Shown here: positions 1 through 6,735 of the stretch, in pieces | Layout of the letters: every line of letters begins with the position of its first letter | Position numbering within the stretch: position 1 is the first letter of the stretch | Source of the DNA: PALSA-894 sp049698215 | GTDB lineage: Bacteria; Pseudomonadota; Alphaproteobacteria; Rhizobiales; Xanthobacteraceae | Assembly (NCBI GenBank): GCA_049698215.1 | Contig: JBAVXH010000315.1 | Coordinates: 1-15,557, forward strand | Direction of reading: 5' to 3' | Length of the DNA stretch: 15,557 nt | Notes under the pieces: generated by a model | Databases searched by the model: none | Told to the model about the DNA's origin: nothing | What the model saw: only the letters and a program-made list of their open reading frames with translations | Position numbers and translations under genes: made by a program

Positions 1-1
1 G

Positions 2-124
2 GTGGTGGAGGCGGGCGGGTCGGTGCTCGGTGGTGTCGGTATCTCGGGCGCCCCGGGCGGGGATGCGGACGAGGCTTGCGCGAAAGCCGGAATCGAGGCG
101 GTGCGCGACAGAATCGAGTTTTGA
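2..124 (+). CDS. GlcG/HbpS-family heme-binding-like protein, C-terminal fragment
   Basis: Only the last 40 codons are inside the window; the gene begins upstream. The frame opens at base 2 and ends in TGA. The tail contains the glycine-rich stretch GGVGISGAPGGDADEACAKA, which is the characteristic C-terminal signature of the GlcG/HbpS (DUF336) family. Members include the heme-degrading or heme-sensing HbpS and the GlcG protein of glycolate loci. The exact role cannot be told from this fragment. It lies 106 bases upstream of the globin-like gene on the same strand. The family assignment is fairly secure from the motif; the function is not. Confidence 0.7.
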   Translation: MVEAGGSVLGGVGISGAPGGDADEACAKAGIEAVRDRIEF

Positions 125-230
125 GCCGCCAATGCCGCAAGCGGCTGCGCCGGCTGCGGAAATTATGGTCAATGGTTCGTTAATTCCTCCGGCGTAACGT
201 TCCCAGGCCCTTGGCGTATGGGATCGTCCG

Positions 231-656
231 ATGACACCCGAACAGATGCAGCTTGTCCGCTTGACGCTCGCGCAGGCGACCACTGACCCGCTGGTGCTGG
301 GGCGCGACTTCTACCGTCGTCTCTTCGTGCTGGCGCCGGATCTACGCGCACGCTTCCACGGCGATGTCGATGTGGAAAGCATCAAGCTGAAAGAGACGCT
401 GACGCTCGCATTCGGCGCGCTCAGCGACATGCGTTTCCTGGTCGCGACGCTCGACGGCCTCGCCAGACGCGATATAGCGCGCGACTTATCGGAGCAGCAC
501 TGCAGGGCGATCGCGCAATCCCTGATCTGGGCGATCGAGCGGCGCATCGGCGCGGCGTTCACACGGCCGGTCTGCAATGCCTGGATCGCCTTCCTGGCCG
601 TTGTGATGACCTGCCTGCACGGCGCCGCGGTCGGGCTGTCGCGGCGCGCCGCCTAA
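231..656 (+). CDS. Globin-like protein lacking the proximal heme histidine
   Basis: A 141-residue single-domain globin resembling bacterial hemoglobins and the globin domain of flavohemoglobins. Helices A-B (FYRRLFVLAPDLRARF, residues 27-42) carry the CD1-type Phe42, and the later part (residues 90-125) follows the G/H helix pattern with a conserved His90 and Trp118. In relatives the F helix reads roughly ARRHVGYGV-x3-H, where the first His is the proximal iron ligand. Here the segment is ARRDIARDLSEQH, so that ligand is Asp81. The usual distal Gln appears to be Glu49. The protein may therefore not bind heme in the normal way. No reductase domain follows. The ATG at 231 has only a weak ribosome binding site. 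The frame contains several codons rare for this genome type (AGA, ATA, TTA). Its stop overlaps the stop of the convergent frmA-type gene by 4 bases. The fold call is good; the function is unknown. Confidence 0.75.
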   Translation: MTPEQMQLVRLTLAQATTDPLVLGRDFYRRLFVLAPDLRARFHGDVDVESIKLKETLTLAFGALSDMRFLVATLDGLARRDIARDLSEQHCRAIAQSLIWAIERRIGAAFTRPVCNAWIAFLAVVMTCLHGAAVGLSRRAA

Positions 657-1780
657 TAAACAACGACGCTCCGGATGCTTTCGCCTGCATGCATCAAGTC
701 GAAGGCCTTGTTGATGTCGGCAAGCGGCATGGTGTGGGTGATCATCGGGTCGATCTGAATCTTGCCCTGCATGTACCAGTCGACGATCTTCGGCACGTCG
801 GTGCGGCCTCTCGCGCCGCCGAAAGCGGTGCCTTTCCATACGCGCCCGGTCACGAGCTGAAACGGCCTTGTGGCGATCTCGGCGCCTGACGGCGCAACGC
901 CGATGACGACGCTGACGCCCCAGCCGCGATGGCAGGCCTCGAGCGCCTGGCGCATCACCGTGACATTGCCGGTGCAGTCGAAGGTGTAATCGGCGCCGCC
1001 GATCTGGTCGGCGCCCTGCTTGGTCATGTTCACGAGGTGCGGGACAAGGTCGCTGCCCAACTCCTTCGGATTGACATAGTGTGTCATTCCAAAACGTTCG
1101 CCCCATTCTTTCTTGGAATTGTTGATGTCGACGCCGATGATCATGTCGGCGCCCGCAAGGCGCAGGCCCTGGATCACGTTGAGGCCAATGCCGCCGAGGC
1201 CGAAGACGATCGCCTTGGCGCCGGGCTCCACCTTGGCGGTGTTGAGCACCGCGCCGATGCCGGTGGTGACGCCGCAACCGATGTAGCAGACCTTGTCGAA
1301 GGGGGCGTCCTGCCGGATTTTCGCCACCGCGATCTCGGGCAGCACGGTGAAGTTCGAAAAGGTCGAGCAGCCCATGTAGTGGTGCAGCTTCTTGCCATCG
1401 AGCGAGAAGCGCGAGGTACCGTCCGGCATCAGGCCCTGGCCCTGCGTGGCGCGGATCGCGGTGCACAGGTTGGTTTTGCGCGAGAGGCAGGAGGGACACT
1501 GGCGGCATTCCGGCGTGTAGAGCGGGATGACGTGGTCGCCTTTCTTCACCGAGGTGACGCCGGGCCCGACCTCGACCACCACGCCCGCGCCCTCGTGGCC
1601 GAGGATCGCGGGAAAGAGGCCTTCCGGGTCGGCGCCCGACAGCGTGAACTCGTCGGTGTGGCAGATGCCGGTCGCCTTGATCTCGACCATGACCTCGAAG
1701 GCCTTCGGCCCCTCGAGCTGCACCGTCATGATCTCCAGCGGCTTGCCCGCCGCCGTCGCCACTGCCGCCTGCACGTCCAT
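653..1780 (-). CDS. frmA: S-(hydroxymethyl)glutathione dehydrogenase / class III alcohol dehydrogenase
   Basis: A 375-residue zinc-dependent medium-chain dehydrogenase, full length for class III ADH. The family oxidises S-hydroxymethylglutathione (formaldehyde plus GSH) with NAD and also reduces S-nitrosoglutathione. It acts in the cytosol. Visible residues: catalytic zinc ligands Cys40, His62 (in GHEGAG) and Cys169; structural zinc ligands Cys92, Cys95, Cys98 and Cys106; the nucleotide loop GLGGIG at 194-199; and an acidic Asp218 at the end of the second Rossmann strand, fitting NAD preference. Arg110 in the IRATQGQGLMPDGTSRF stretch matches the class III arginine that holds the glutathione carboxylate, which separates it from ethanol-active classes. 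The ATG is preceded by GAAGGAG at good spacing. No gfa or esterase partner gene is adjacent. Its 3' end overlaps the convergent globin-like gene. Confidence 0.95.
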   Translation of the reverse strand: MDVQAAVATAAGKPLEIMTVQLEGPKAFEVMVEIKATGICHTDEFTLSGADPEGLFPAILGHEGAGVVVEVGPGVTSVKKGDHVIPLYTPECRQCPSCLSRKTNLCTAIRATQGQGLMPDGTSRFSLDGKKLHHYMGCSTFSNFTVLPEIAVAKIRQDAPFDKVCYIGCGVTTGIGAVLNTAKVEPGAKAIVFGLGGIGLNVIQGLRLAGADMIIGVDINNSKKEWGERFGMTHYVNPKELGSDLVPHLVNMTKQGADQIGGADYTFDCTGNVTVMRQALEACHRGWGVSVVIGVAPSGAEIATRPFQLVTGRVWKGTAFGGARGRTDVPKIVDWYMQGKIQIDPMITHTMPLADINKAFDLMHAGESIRSVVVY

Positions 1781-1900
1781 ATCGATCTCCTTCTTCGGCG
1801 TGGATCATAGTTGGGTGAGACCGAAGGTGCGACCGAAAATGCCCGTGATCGATCAGCGCAGCCCCGCTAAGCTGCGCGCGGGGAGACTCTCAGGCATATC

Positions 1901-2155
1901 GTGATGGTGGTCGCAGGCGGACTGGTTGGGCTCGCGGCGTTCTATTTTGGATACCGCATGTTCGGCCGATCGGGCGCTGCGGGGGCCGCGCTTTTCATCT
2001 GGGTTTGGCTGATCGCGTCGCTGCTCAACGCCGCGGTGGGCGTGTTCAAGGCCGGCATTCCAGTGATCAACGAGGCCGCGGCATTCATCCCAGTCTTCGG
2101 CATCCCGGCCGCGATCGCGTGGTATCTCGCCTATCGGCACGGCCGCGCTAGTTGA
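1901..2155 (+). CDS. Small integral membrane protein, unknown function
   Basis: An 84-residue hydrophobic protein with three probable membrane spans: about residues 3-20 (VAGGLVGLAAFYFGY), 27-48 (AGAALFIWVWLIASLLNAAVGV) and 57-78. Basic residues sit after the first span and at the C-terminus (YRHGRAS). Translation may begin at GTG 1901 or ATG 1904; the nearest purine-rich site, GGGAG at 1881, is somewhat far away. I recognise the general type as a conserved hypothetical of Rhizobiales but no named domain. The stop codon TGA shares its last two bases with the palindromic repeat that follows. It may be co-transcribed with the dehydrogenase downstream, through the repeat. Confidence 0.6.
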   Translation: MMVVAGGLVGLAAFYFGYRMFGRSGAAGAALFIWVWLIASLLNAAVGVFKAGIPVINEAAAFIPVFGIPAAIAWYLAYRHGRAS

Positions 2156-2202
2156 GCATGATCCTATCCGAAAACCGGTGCCCACTTTTCGGGATCATGC
2201 TC
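2154..2202. repeat. Rhizobiales-type intergenic palindromic repeat, copy 1
   Basis: A 49-base near-palindrome. The outer arms are GAGCATGATC (2154-2163) and GATCATGCTC (2193-2202), exact inverse complements. The inner arms are CCGAAAA (2168-2174) and TTTTCGG (2186-2192). The centre is CCGGTGCCCAC. It fills the whole gap between the stop of the small membrane protein and the ATG of the dehydrogenase. A second copy in reverse orientation lies at 9523-9569. Elements of this form are abundant in Bradyrhizobium-like genomes. In RNA it would fold into a long hairpin directly before the downstream start codon. Confidence 0.85.
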
Positions 2203-2204
2203 TG

Positions 2205-3221
2205 ATGGCGCACCGCTTCAAGGCCGTCCGCACCGACCGCGAGCTCGAATGCCCGGAGATCGATGCGGGGCTGCGCGCGGCCGGCTGCGAGCTTCTTCTG
2301 TTGCCGGAGGGCGTCAGCGAGGATGAGCTGATCGCAGCGGTGCGCGACGCTGACCTGCTGCTGATGTGCTACACGCCGATCAGTGCCCGCGTGATCGCGG
2401 CGGCGGACAAGCTCAAAGGAATCGTCAAATACGGCGTCGGCATCGACGCGATCGACATTCCGGCTGCGATCGCGCGCGGCATTCCGGTTGTCAATGTGCC
2501 CGAGTACGCCGAGGAGACGGTCGCCGAAGGTGCCTTCGCGCTGTTGATCGCGCTTGCCAAGAAGCTGATGCCGATCGGCCGCGAGGTGGACGCGAAAGGC
2601 TGGGCCTGGCCGACGCCGCAATGGCTCGGGCTCGACCTCGCGGGCCGTACCCTCGGGATCGTCGGTACCGGAAAGATCGGCCGCAGCATAGCGCGCATGG
2701 CGTCCGGTTTCCGCATGCGCGTGATCGGGTACGACCCTCATGTGTCCGCCGGCCAAATGCGGGCAGCGGGTATCGAGAAGGCGGACGACCTGCGTGTGCT
2801 GCTCGCGGCGAGCGACATCGTGTCAATCCACGCGGTGCTGAACGATGAAACGCGCCACCTGATTGGCGGACTTGAACTGGGGCTGATGAAGCCCTCGGCC
2901 TTCCTGATCAATGTCTCACGCGGCGCCATCGTCGACGAAGCCGCGCTGGTCGTGGCGTTACGCGAGAAGGTGATCGCGGGCGCGGCGCTCGATGTGTTCA
3001 GCCAGGAGCCGGTGCACGTCGAGCATCCGATGGCGGCGCTCTACGAGATGGACAACGTGATCCTGTTTCCGCACCTCACCTTCTACACCGAGGAAGCGAT
3101 GCGGCGGCTGACCGAGGATACGCTCGCGCGCTGCCGTGAGGTTCTCGAAGGCCGGCCGGTGCTGGTGAAGTCCCATGATCCGCGGCTGCGGGCACAGCGG
3201 AAGGGCGTCGTGTTCGCCTAG
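2205..3221 (+). CDS. D-2-hydroxyacid dehydrogenase (phosphoglycerate dehydrogenase/CtBP-like)
   Basis: A 338-residue NAD-dependent D-isomer-specific 2-hydroxyacid dehydrogenase. Numbered from ATG 2205, it shows the Rossmann motif GTGKIG at 154-159, an acidic Asp177 after the second strand (NAD preference), the signature NVSRGAIVDEAAL with catalytic Arg239, Glu268 in DVFSQEP, and catalytic His290 in FPHLTFYT. The Arg/Glu/His triad is complete. The substrate cannot be read from sequence; relatives act on 3-phosphoglycerate, glyoxylate/hydroxypyruvate or other 2-oxoacids, and there is no ACT domain as in long SerA. An earlier in-frame GTG at 2178 lies inside the palindromic repeat and would add nine repeat-encoded residues, so ATG 2205 is preferred. 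No clear ribosome binding site exists because the repeat occupies the leader. The stop shares the tetramer CTAG with the stop of the opposite thioesterase gene. Confidence 0.85.
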   Translation: MAHRFKAVRTDRELECPEIDAGLRAAGCELLLLPEGVSEDELIAAVRDADLLLMCYTPISARVIAAADKLKGIVKYGVGIDAIDIPAAIARGIPVVNVPEYAEETVAEGAFALLIALAKKLMPIGREVDAKGWAWPTPQWLGLDLAGRTLGIVGTGKIGRSIARMASGFRMRVIGYDPHVSAGQMRAAGIEKADDLRVLLAASDIVSIHAVLNDETRHLIGGLELGLMKPSAFLINVSRGAIVDEAALVVALREKVIAGAALDVFSQEPVHVEHPMAALYEMDNVILFPHLTFYTEEAMRRLTEDTLARCREVLEGRPVLVKSHDPRLRAQRKGVVFA

Positions 3222-3613
3222 CCGTCCTTTCCCTGCATCACGATTTGCGTCTGTATCACGATCGCGGCAAGCCTGCCGTCGCGCCGCGTAATGCGGGTCT
3301 GCGCCACGATGGTGGAGCGACCGCGGTGCAGCGGCACGCACTCGGCATGCGCAACGTCACCGATCGGGATGCCGGCGAAGAAATTGGTCTTGCTCTCGAT
3401 CGTTGCAGTTCGCTCGCCGGGTTTCAGGTTCGCGGTCGCGATCGTGCCGCCGAGATGGTCAGCATAGGCCATCACGGCGCCGCCATGCATCATGCCGCCG
3501 CGGTTCATGAACTCCTCGCGCACGGGGAGCTCGGCCAGCACGCGGTCGGGCGCGACGCTGATGAGCTTGATCCCGAGGATTTTGGCGAAATGCGGCTGAC
3601 CGGTGTCGGACAT
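3218..3613 (-). CDS. PaaI-family hotdog-fold thioesterase
   Basis: A 131-residue single hotdog-domain protein. The central helix motif NRGGMMHGGAVMAYAD (37-52) is the PaaI/YbdB/ComA-type signature, with HGG at 43-45 and Asp52 where the family places its acidic catalytic residue. Family members hydrolyse acyl-CoA thioesters in the cytosol, often clearing aromatic or medium-chain acyl-CoA; the actual substrate is unknown. The ATG is preceded by AGGA at suitable spacing. The peroxiredoxin gene lies upstream on the same strand, but an intrinsic terminator stands between them, so this gene probably has its own promoter or depends on readthrough. Its 3' end overlaps the convergent dehydrogenase by 4 bases. 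Confidence 0.85.
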   Translation of the reverse strand: MSDTGQPHFAKILGIKLISVAPDRVLAELPVREEFMNRGGMMHGGAVMAYADHLGGTIATANLKPGERTATIESKTNFFAGIPIGDVAHAECVPLHRGRSTIVAQTRITRRDGRLAAIVIQTQIVMQGKDG

Positions 3614-3628
3614 GGCGATCCTGAAGCG

Positions 3629-3657
3629 AAAAGAGCGCGGCGAAAGCCGCGCCCTTT
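3629..3657 (-). terminator. Intrinsic terminator after the peroxiredoxin gene
   Basis: Read on the minus strand, AAAGGGCGCGGC (3657-3646), loop TTTC and GCCGCGCTCTTT (3641-3630) form a 12-base-pair stem, followed by one more T at 3629. One pair is G-U on the minus strand but an A/C mismatch on the plus strand. Together with its place 21 bases past the peroxiredoxin stop, this points to termination of the minus-strand transcript. Confidence 0.75.
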
Positions 3658-3678
3658 AGCCCAGAACCGGCGAGATGA

Positions 3679-4338
3679 TCAACGCGGCTGCGGCACGATC
3701 CGGATGTAGGGCTTCGGCGCCTTCCAGCCTTGCGGATAGGTCTTCTTCGCGTCGTCGTCTGAGACCGACCCGGCGATGATGACGTCCTCGCCCTGCTTCC
3801 AGTTCACCGGCGTCGCGACCTTGTGCTTGGCGGTCATCTGCAGCGAGTCGATGACGCGCAGCACCTCGTCGAAGTTGCGGCCGGTGGTCATCGGATAGAC
3901 CAGGATCAGCTTGACCTTCTTGTCCGGCCCGATGACGAATACGTTGCGCACGGTCTGGTTATCGGCCGGCGTGCGCTTCAAGGGATCGCCGGAGACGGCC
4001 GCCGGCAGCATGCCGTAGAGCTTCGACACGCTGTAATCGGTGTCGCCGATCATCGGGTAGTTCGGCGCGTGGCCTTGCGTCTCCTTGATGTCGGCGGCCC
4101 AGCCAGCATGCCGGTCGACGGGGTCGACCGAGAGCCCGATGATCTTGACGCCGCGCTTGTCGAATTCGGGCTTGATCTTCGCCATGTAGCCGAGCTCGGT
4201 GGTGCACACCGGCGTGAAATCCTTGGGGTGCGAAAACAGCACCGCCCATTTATCGCCGATCCAGTCGTGAAATTTGATGCGGCCTTCCGTCGTGTCGACT
4301 TCGAAATCCGGTGCGGTATCGCCTAATGCGAGAGCCAT
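3679..4338 (-). CDS. 1-Cys peroxiredoxin (Prx6 subfamily)
   Basis: A 219-residue thiol peroxidase that reduces hydrogen peroxide and organic hydroperoxides in the cytosol. The peroxidatic site is DFTPVCTTE with Cys45, preceded by Thr42 and His37 (FSHPKDFTPVC). Cys45 is the only cysteine in the protein, so it is a true 1-Cys enzyme that needs an outside thiol (glutathione or another reductant) for turnover. The length and the C-terminal extension (GWKAPKPYIRIVPQPR) fit the Prx6 group rather than AhpC. The ATG has a strong GGAGG site. It is transcribed divergently from pccA across a 223-base gap and is followed by a terminator. Confidence 0.93.
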   Translation of the reverse strand: MALALGDTAPDFEVDTTEGRIKFHDWIGDKWAVLFSHPKDFTPVCTTELGYMAKIKPEFDKRGVKIIGLSVDPVDRHAGWAADIKETQGHAPNYPMIGDTDYSVSKLYGMLPAAVSGDPLKRTPADNQTVRNVFVIGPDKKVKLILVYPMTTGRNFDEVLRVIDSLQMTAKHKVATPVNWKQGEDVIIAGSVSDDDAKKTYPQGWKAPKPYIRIVPQPR

Positions 4339-4561
4339 TGTCGTCCTCCAACGAAGATGATTTCGAACACGATATAGGCGGCAAGCGCGGAAGCGGCCAG
4401 CCGTTCCAACACCTTAAGATCATTCGACTATCGGCGCTGAACGGAGGAGAACGATTTTGCCGCCTGTCTGGTGAACGAAGCAATTTCTGCCCCGCGCCGT
4501 CCGATTGACTTTCGTGCTGCAACGCCGCAAAGCCAAAAGGGCCGGTTCGGGTCAAGGGCAC

Positions 4562-6631
4562 ATGTTCAAGCGCATCCTGATCGCCAATCGTGGCGAGATC
4601 GCCTGCCGGATCATCAAGACCGCGCGCAAGATGGGAATTTCCGCGGTTGCCGTCTATTCGGACGCCGACCGTGACGCGCTGCATGTCGAGATGGCGGATG
4701 AGGCGGTGCACATCGGCCCGCCGGCTGCGGCCGAGAGCTATCTGAAGATGGACGCCATCATCGACGCGTGCCGCAAGACGGGCGCCGACGCGGTGCATCC
4801 GGGCTATGGCTTTCTCTCCGAGCGGGAGGCGTTCCCGCGCGCGCTCGCGAAAGCCGGCATCGTGTTCATCGGCCCGAACGCGGATGCGATCGCCGCGATG
4901 GGCGACAAGATCGAGTCGAAGAAAGCCGCAGCGAAAGCGAAAGTTGCGACCGTGCCCGGCCATCTCGGCGTGATCGTGGACGAGAAGCACGCGCAAAAGA
5001 TCGCCGACGAGATCGGCTATCCGGTGATGATCAAGGCGTCCGCCGGTGGCGGTGGAAAGGGCATGCGTATCGCGCATTCCAAGGGCGAGGTCGCCGAGGG
5101 CTTTGCGCGCGCCAAGTCGGAGGCGAAGTCCTCGTTCGGCGACGATCGCGTGTTCATCGAGAAGTTCATCGTCGATCCGCGCCATGTCGAGATCCAGGTG
5201 CTCGGCGACAAGCATGGCAACGTGATCTATCTCGGCGAGCGCGAATGTTCGATCCAGCGCCGCAATCAGAAGGTCATCGAGGAGGCGCCGTCGCCGTTGC
5301 TCGATGCGGCCACCCGCAAGAAGATGGGCGAGCAGGCGGTCGCGCTCGCGAAAGCGGTCGGATACGACAGCGCCGGCACCGTCGAGTTCGTGGCGGGCCA
5401 GGACCGCAGCTTTTTTTTCCTGGAGATGAACACGCGGCTGCAGGTCGAGCATCCGGTGACCGAACTCGTGACCGGCATCGATCTGGTCGAGCAGATGATC
5501 CGCGTTGCGGCCGGCGAGAAGCTCAAGCTGAAGCAGGCGGACGTGAAGCTCACCGGCTGGGCGGTCGAGAGCCGCGTCTATGCGGAAGACCCGACGCGCA
5601 ACTTCCTGCCCTCGACGGGGCGGCTCACCACCTATCGGCCGCCGGCGGAGAAGCACGAGAAGGGCGTCACGGTACGCAACGACACCGGCGTCTACGAGGG
5701 CGGCGAGATCTCGATCTGGTACGATCCGATGATCGCCAAGCTCGTCACGCATGCGAAGACGCGCGAAGCCGCGATCGACGCACAGGCCGAGGCGCTCGAT
5801 GCCTTCGCGATCGACGGCATCCGCCACAACATCCCGTTTCTGACCGCGCTGATGGCGCACCCGCGGTGGCGCGCCGGCAAGCTCTCCACCGGGTTCATCG
5901 CCGAGGAATACCAGGACGGCTTCCACAACGCGGCGCCGGAGGGCGAGAGCGCCAGGATCCTCGCCGCCGTGGCGGTCGCGATCGACCACAAGCTCGGCCA
6001 GCGCAAGCGGCGCATTTCCGGCCAGCTCACCGGCCGCGCGGTCACGCGCGCGACCTCGCGCCGTGTCTGGCTCGATACCAAGGAATACACCGTGGAGGTG
6101 ACCGAGGCCGGCGCCGCACAGTTCGGCGACGGTGAGGTGGGGCTCGTGCCGGAGAACGGCGATGCCGCGCTCACCGTGCGCTATCGCGGCGCGGCAGGCG
6201 AGGGCGCCGACGACCCGGTCACGCTCAAGTCGACGTGGAAGCCGGGCGAGCCGGTGTGGTCCGGCACGGTGAACGGCAAGCCCATGGCCGTGCAGGCGCG
6301 CCCGATCCGCAATGGCTACATGCTGTCGTGGCGCGGGGCCTTCGCGAACGCGCAGGTCTACACCGAGCGCGAGGCGGATTACGCCCGCCTGATGCCGGTG
6401 AAGGTCGCGACCGACACCGGCAAGAAGCTGCTGTGCCCCATGCCCGGCCTGGTCAAGGCGATCGCCGTCACCGAGGGGCAGGAGGTCAAGGCCGGCGAGA
6501 CGCTGGCCATCGTCGAGGCGATGAAGATGGAAAACGTGCTACGCGCCGAGCGCGACAGCACGGTGAAAAAGCTTCATGCCAAAGCCGGCGACAGCCTCGC
6601 GGTCGACGCGGTGATCCTGGAGTTTGCGTAG
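4562..6631 (+). CDS. pccA: Propionyl-CoA carboxylase alpha subunit (biotin carboxylase/biotin carrier)
   Basis: A 689-residue subunit carrying the biotin carboxylase step (ATP plus bicarbonate) and the biotin carrier of propionyl-CoA carboxylase, which makes methylmalonyl-CoA from propionyl-CoA. Domains: biotin carboxylase about 1-447, starting MFKRILIANRGEIACR, with the ATP-grasp loop GGGGKGM at 162-168 and the metal/active-site stretch EMNTRLQVEHPVTE from 288; a linker/BT region about 450-610; and the biotinyl domain about 620-689 with EAMKMEN, biotin on Lys655. Length and layout match alphaproteobacterial PccA better than AccC (about 450 residues); a methylcrotonyl-CoA carboxylase alpha subunit is less likely. 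ATG 4562 has AAGGG upstream; a longer frame from 4505 would add 19 unconserved-looking residues and is rejected. No pccB or methylmalonyl-CoA mutase gene is next to it. A T8 run lies at 5411-5418. Confidence 0.93.
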   Translation: MFKRILIANRGEIACRIIKTARKMGISAVAVYSDADRDALHVEMADEAVHIGPPAAAESYLKMDAIIDACRKTGADAVHPGYGFLSEREAFPRALAKAGIVFIGPNADAIAAMGDKIESKKAAAKAKVATVPGHLGVIVDEKHAQKIADEIGYPVMIKASAGGGGKGMRIAHSKGEVAEGFARAKSEAKSSFGDDRVFIEKFIVDPRHVEIQVLGDKHGNVIYLGERECSIQRRNQKVIEEAPSPLLDAATRKKMGEQAVALAKAVGYDSAGTVEFVAGQDRSFFFLEMNTRLQVEHPVTELVTGIDLVEQMIRVAAGEKLKLKQADVKLTGWAVESRVYAEDPTRNFLPSTGRLTTYRPPAEKHEKGVTVRNDTGVYEGGEISIWYDPMIAKLVTHAKTREAAIDAQAEALDAFAIDGIRHNIPFLTALMAHPRWRAGKLSTGFIAEEYQDGFHNAAPEGESARILAAVAVAIDHKLGQRKRRISGQLTGRAVTRATSRRVWLDTKEYTVEVTEAGAAQFGDGEVGLVPENGDAALTVRYRGAAGEGADDPVTLKSTWKPGEPVWSGTVNGKPMAVQARPIRNGYMLSWRGAFANAQVYTEREADYARLMPVKVATDTGKKLLCPMPGLVKAIAVTEGQEVKAGETLAIVEAMKMENVLRAERDSTVKKLHAKAGDSLAVDAVILEFA

Positions 6632-6735
6632 GCCCCCGCCGCCCATCCGGGAATGTTGCCCGCGCCAATCCAAACGAACTGTGATATTACGGCCGGCGAG
6701 GGAGAATCCGCACTGAACCGCACGGGGGCACACCG

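Noticed and set aside
486..1808. Long open frame (440 codons) on the minus strand through frmA in another frame
   Set aside because: Its product is Arg/His/Gly-rich nonsense typical of the shifted frame of a high-GC gene; frmA with all its zinc ligands occupies the region.
929..1810. Long plus-strand open frame antisense to frmA
   Set aside because: Antisense shadow without motifs or ribosome binding site; composition follows from frmA codon bias.
1819..1837. Direct repeat GACCGAA spaced by 12 bases behind the frmA start
   Set aside because: Too short to support an operator call without a known regulator site or conservation.
1862..1883. CCCCGC...GCGGGG hairpin upstream of the small membrane protein
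   Set aside because: Only a 6-base-pair stem with a 10-base loop and no T-run; expected by chance at this GC.
4250..5989. 579-codon minus-strand open frame antisense to pccA
   Set aside because: PccA has complete conserved domains on the plus strand; the antisense product has no recognisable motif and crosses the prx start.
4768..6135. 455-codon plus-strand open frame in the second frame of pccA
   Set aside because: Overlaps pccA fully and is Arg-rich, a frame shadow.
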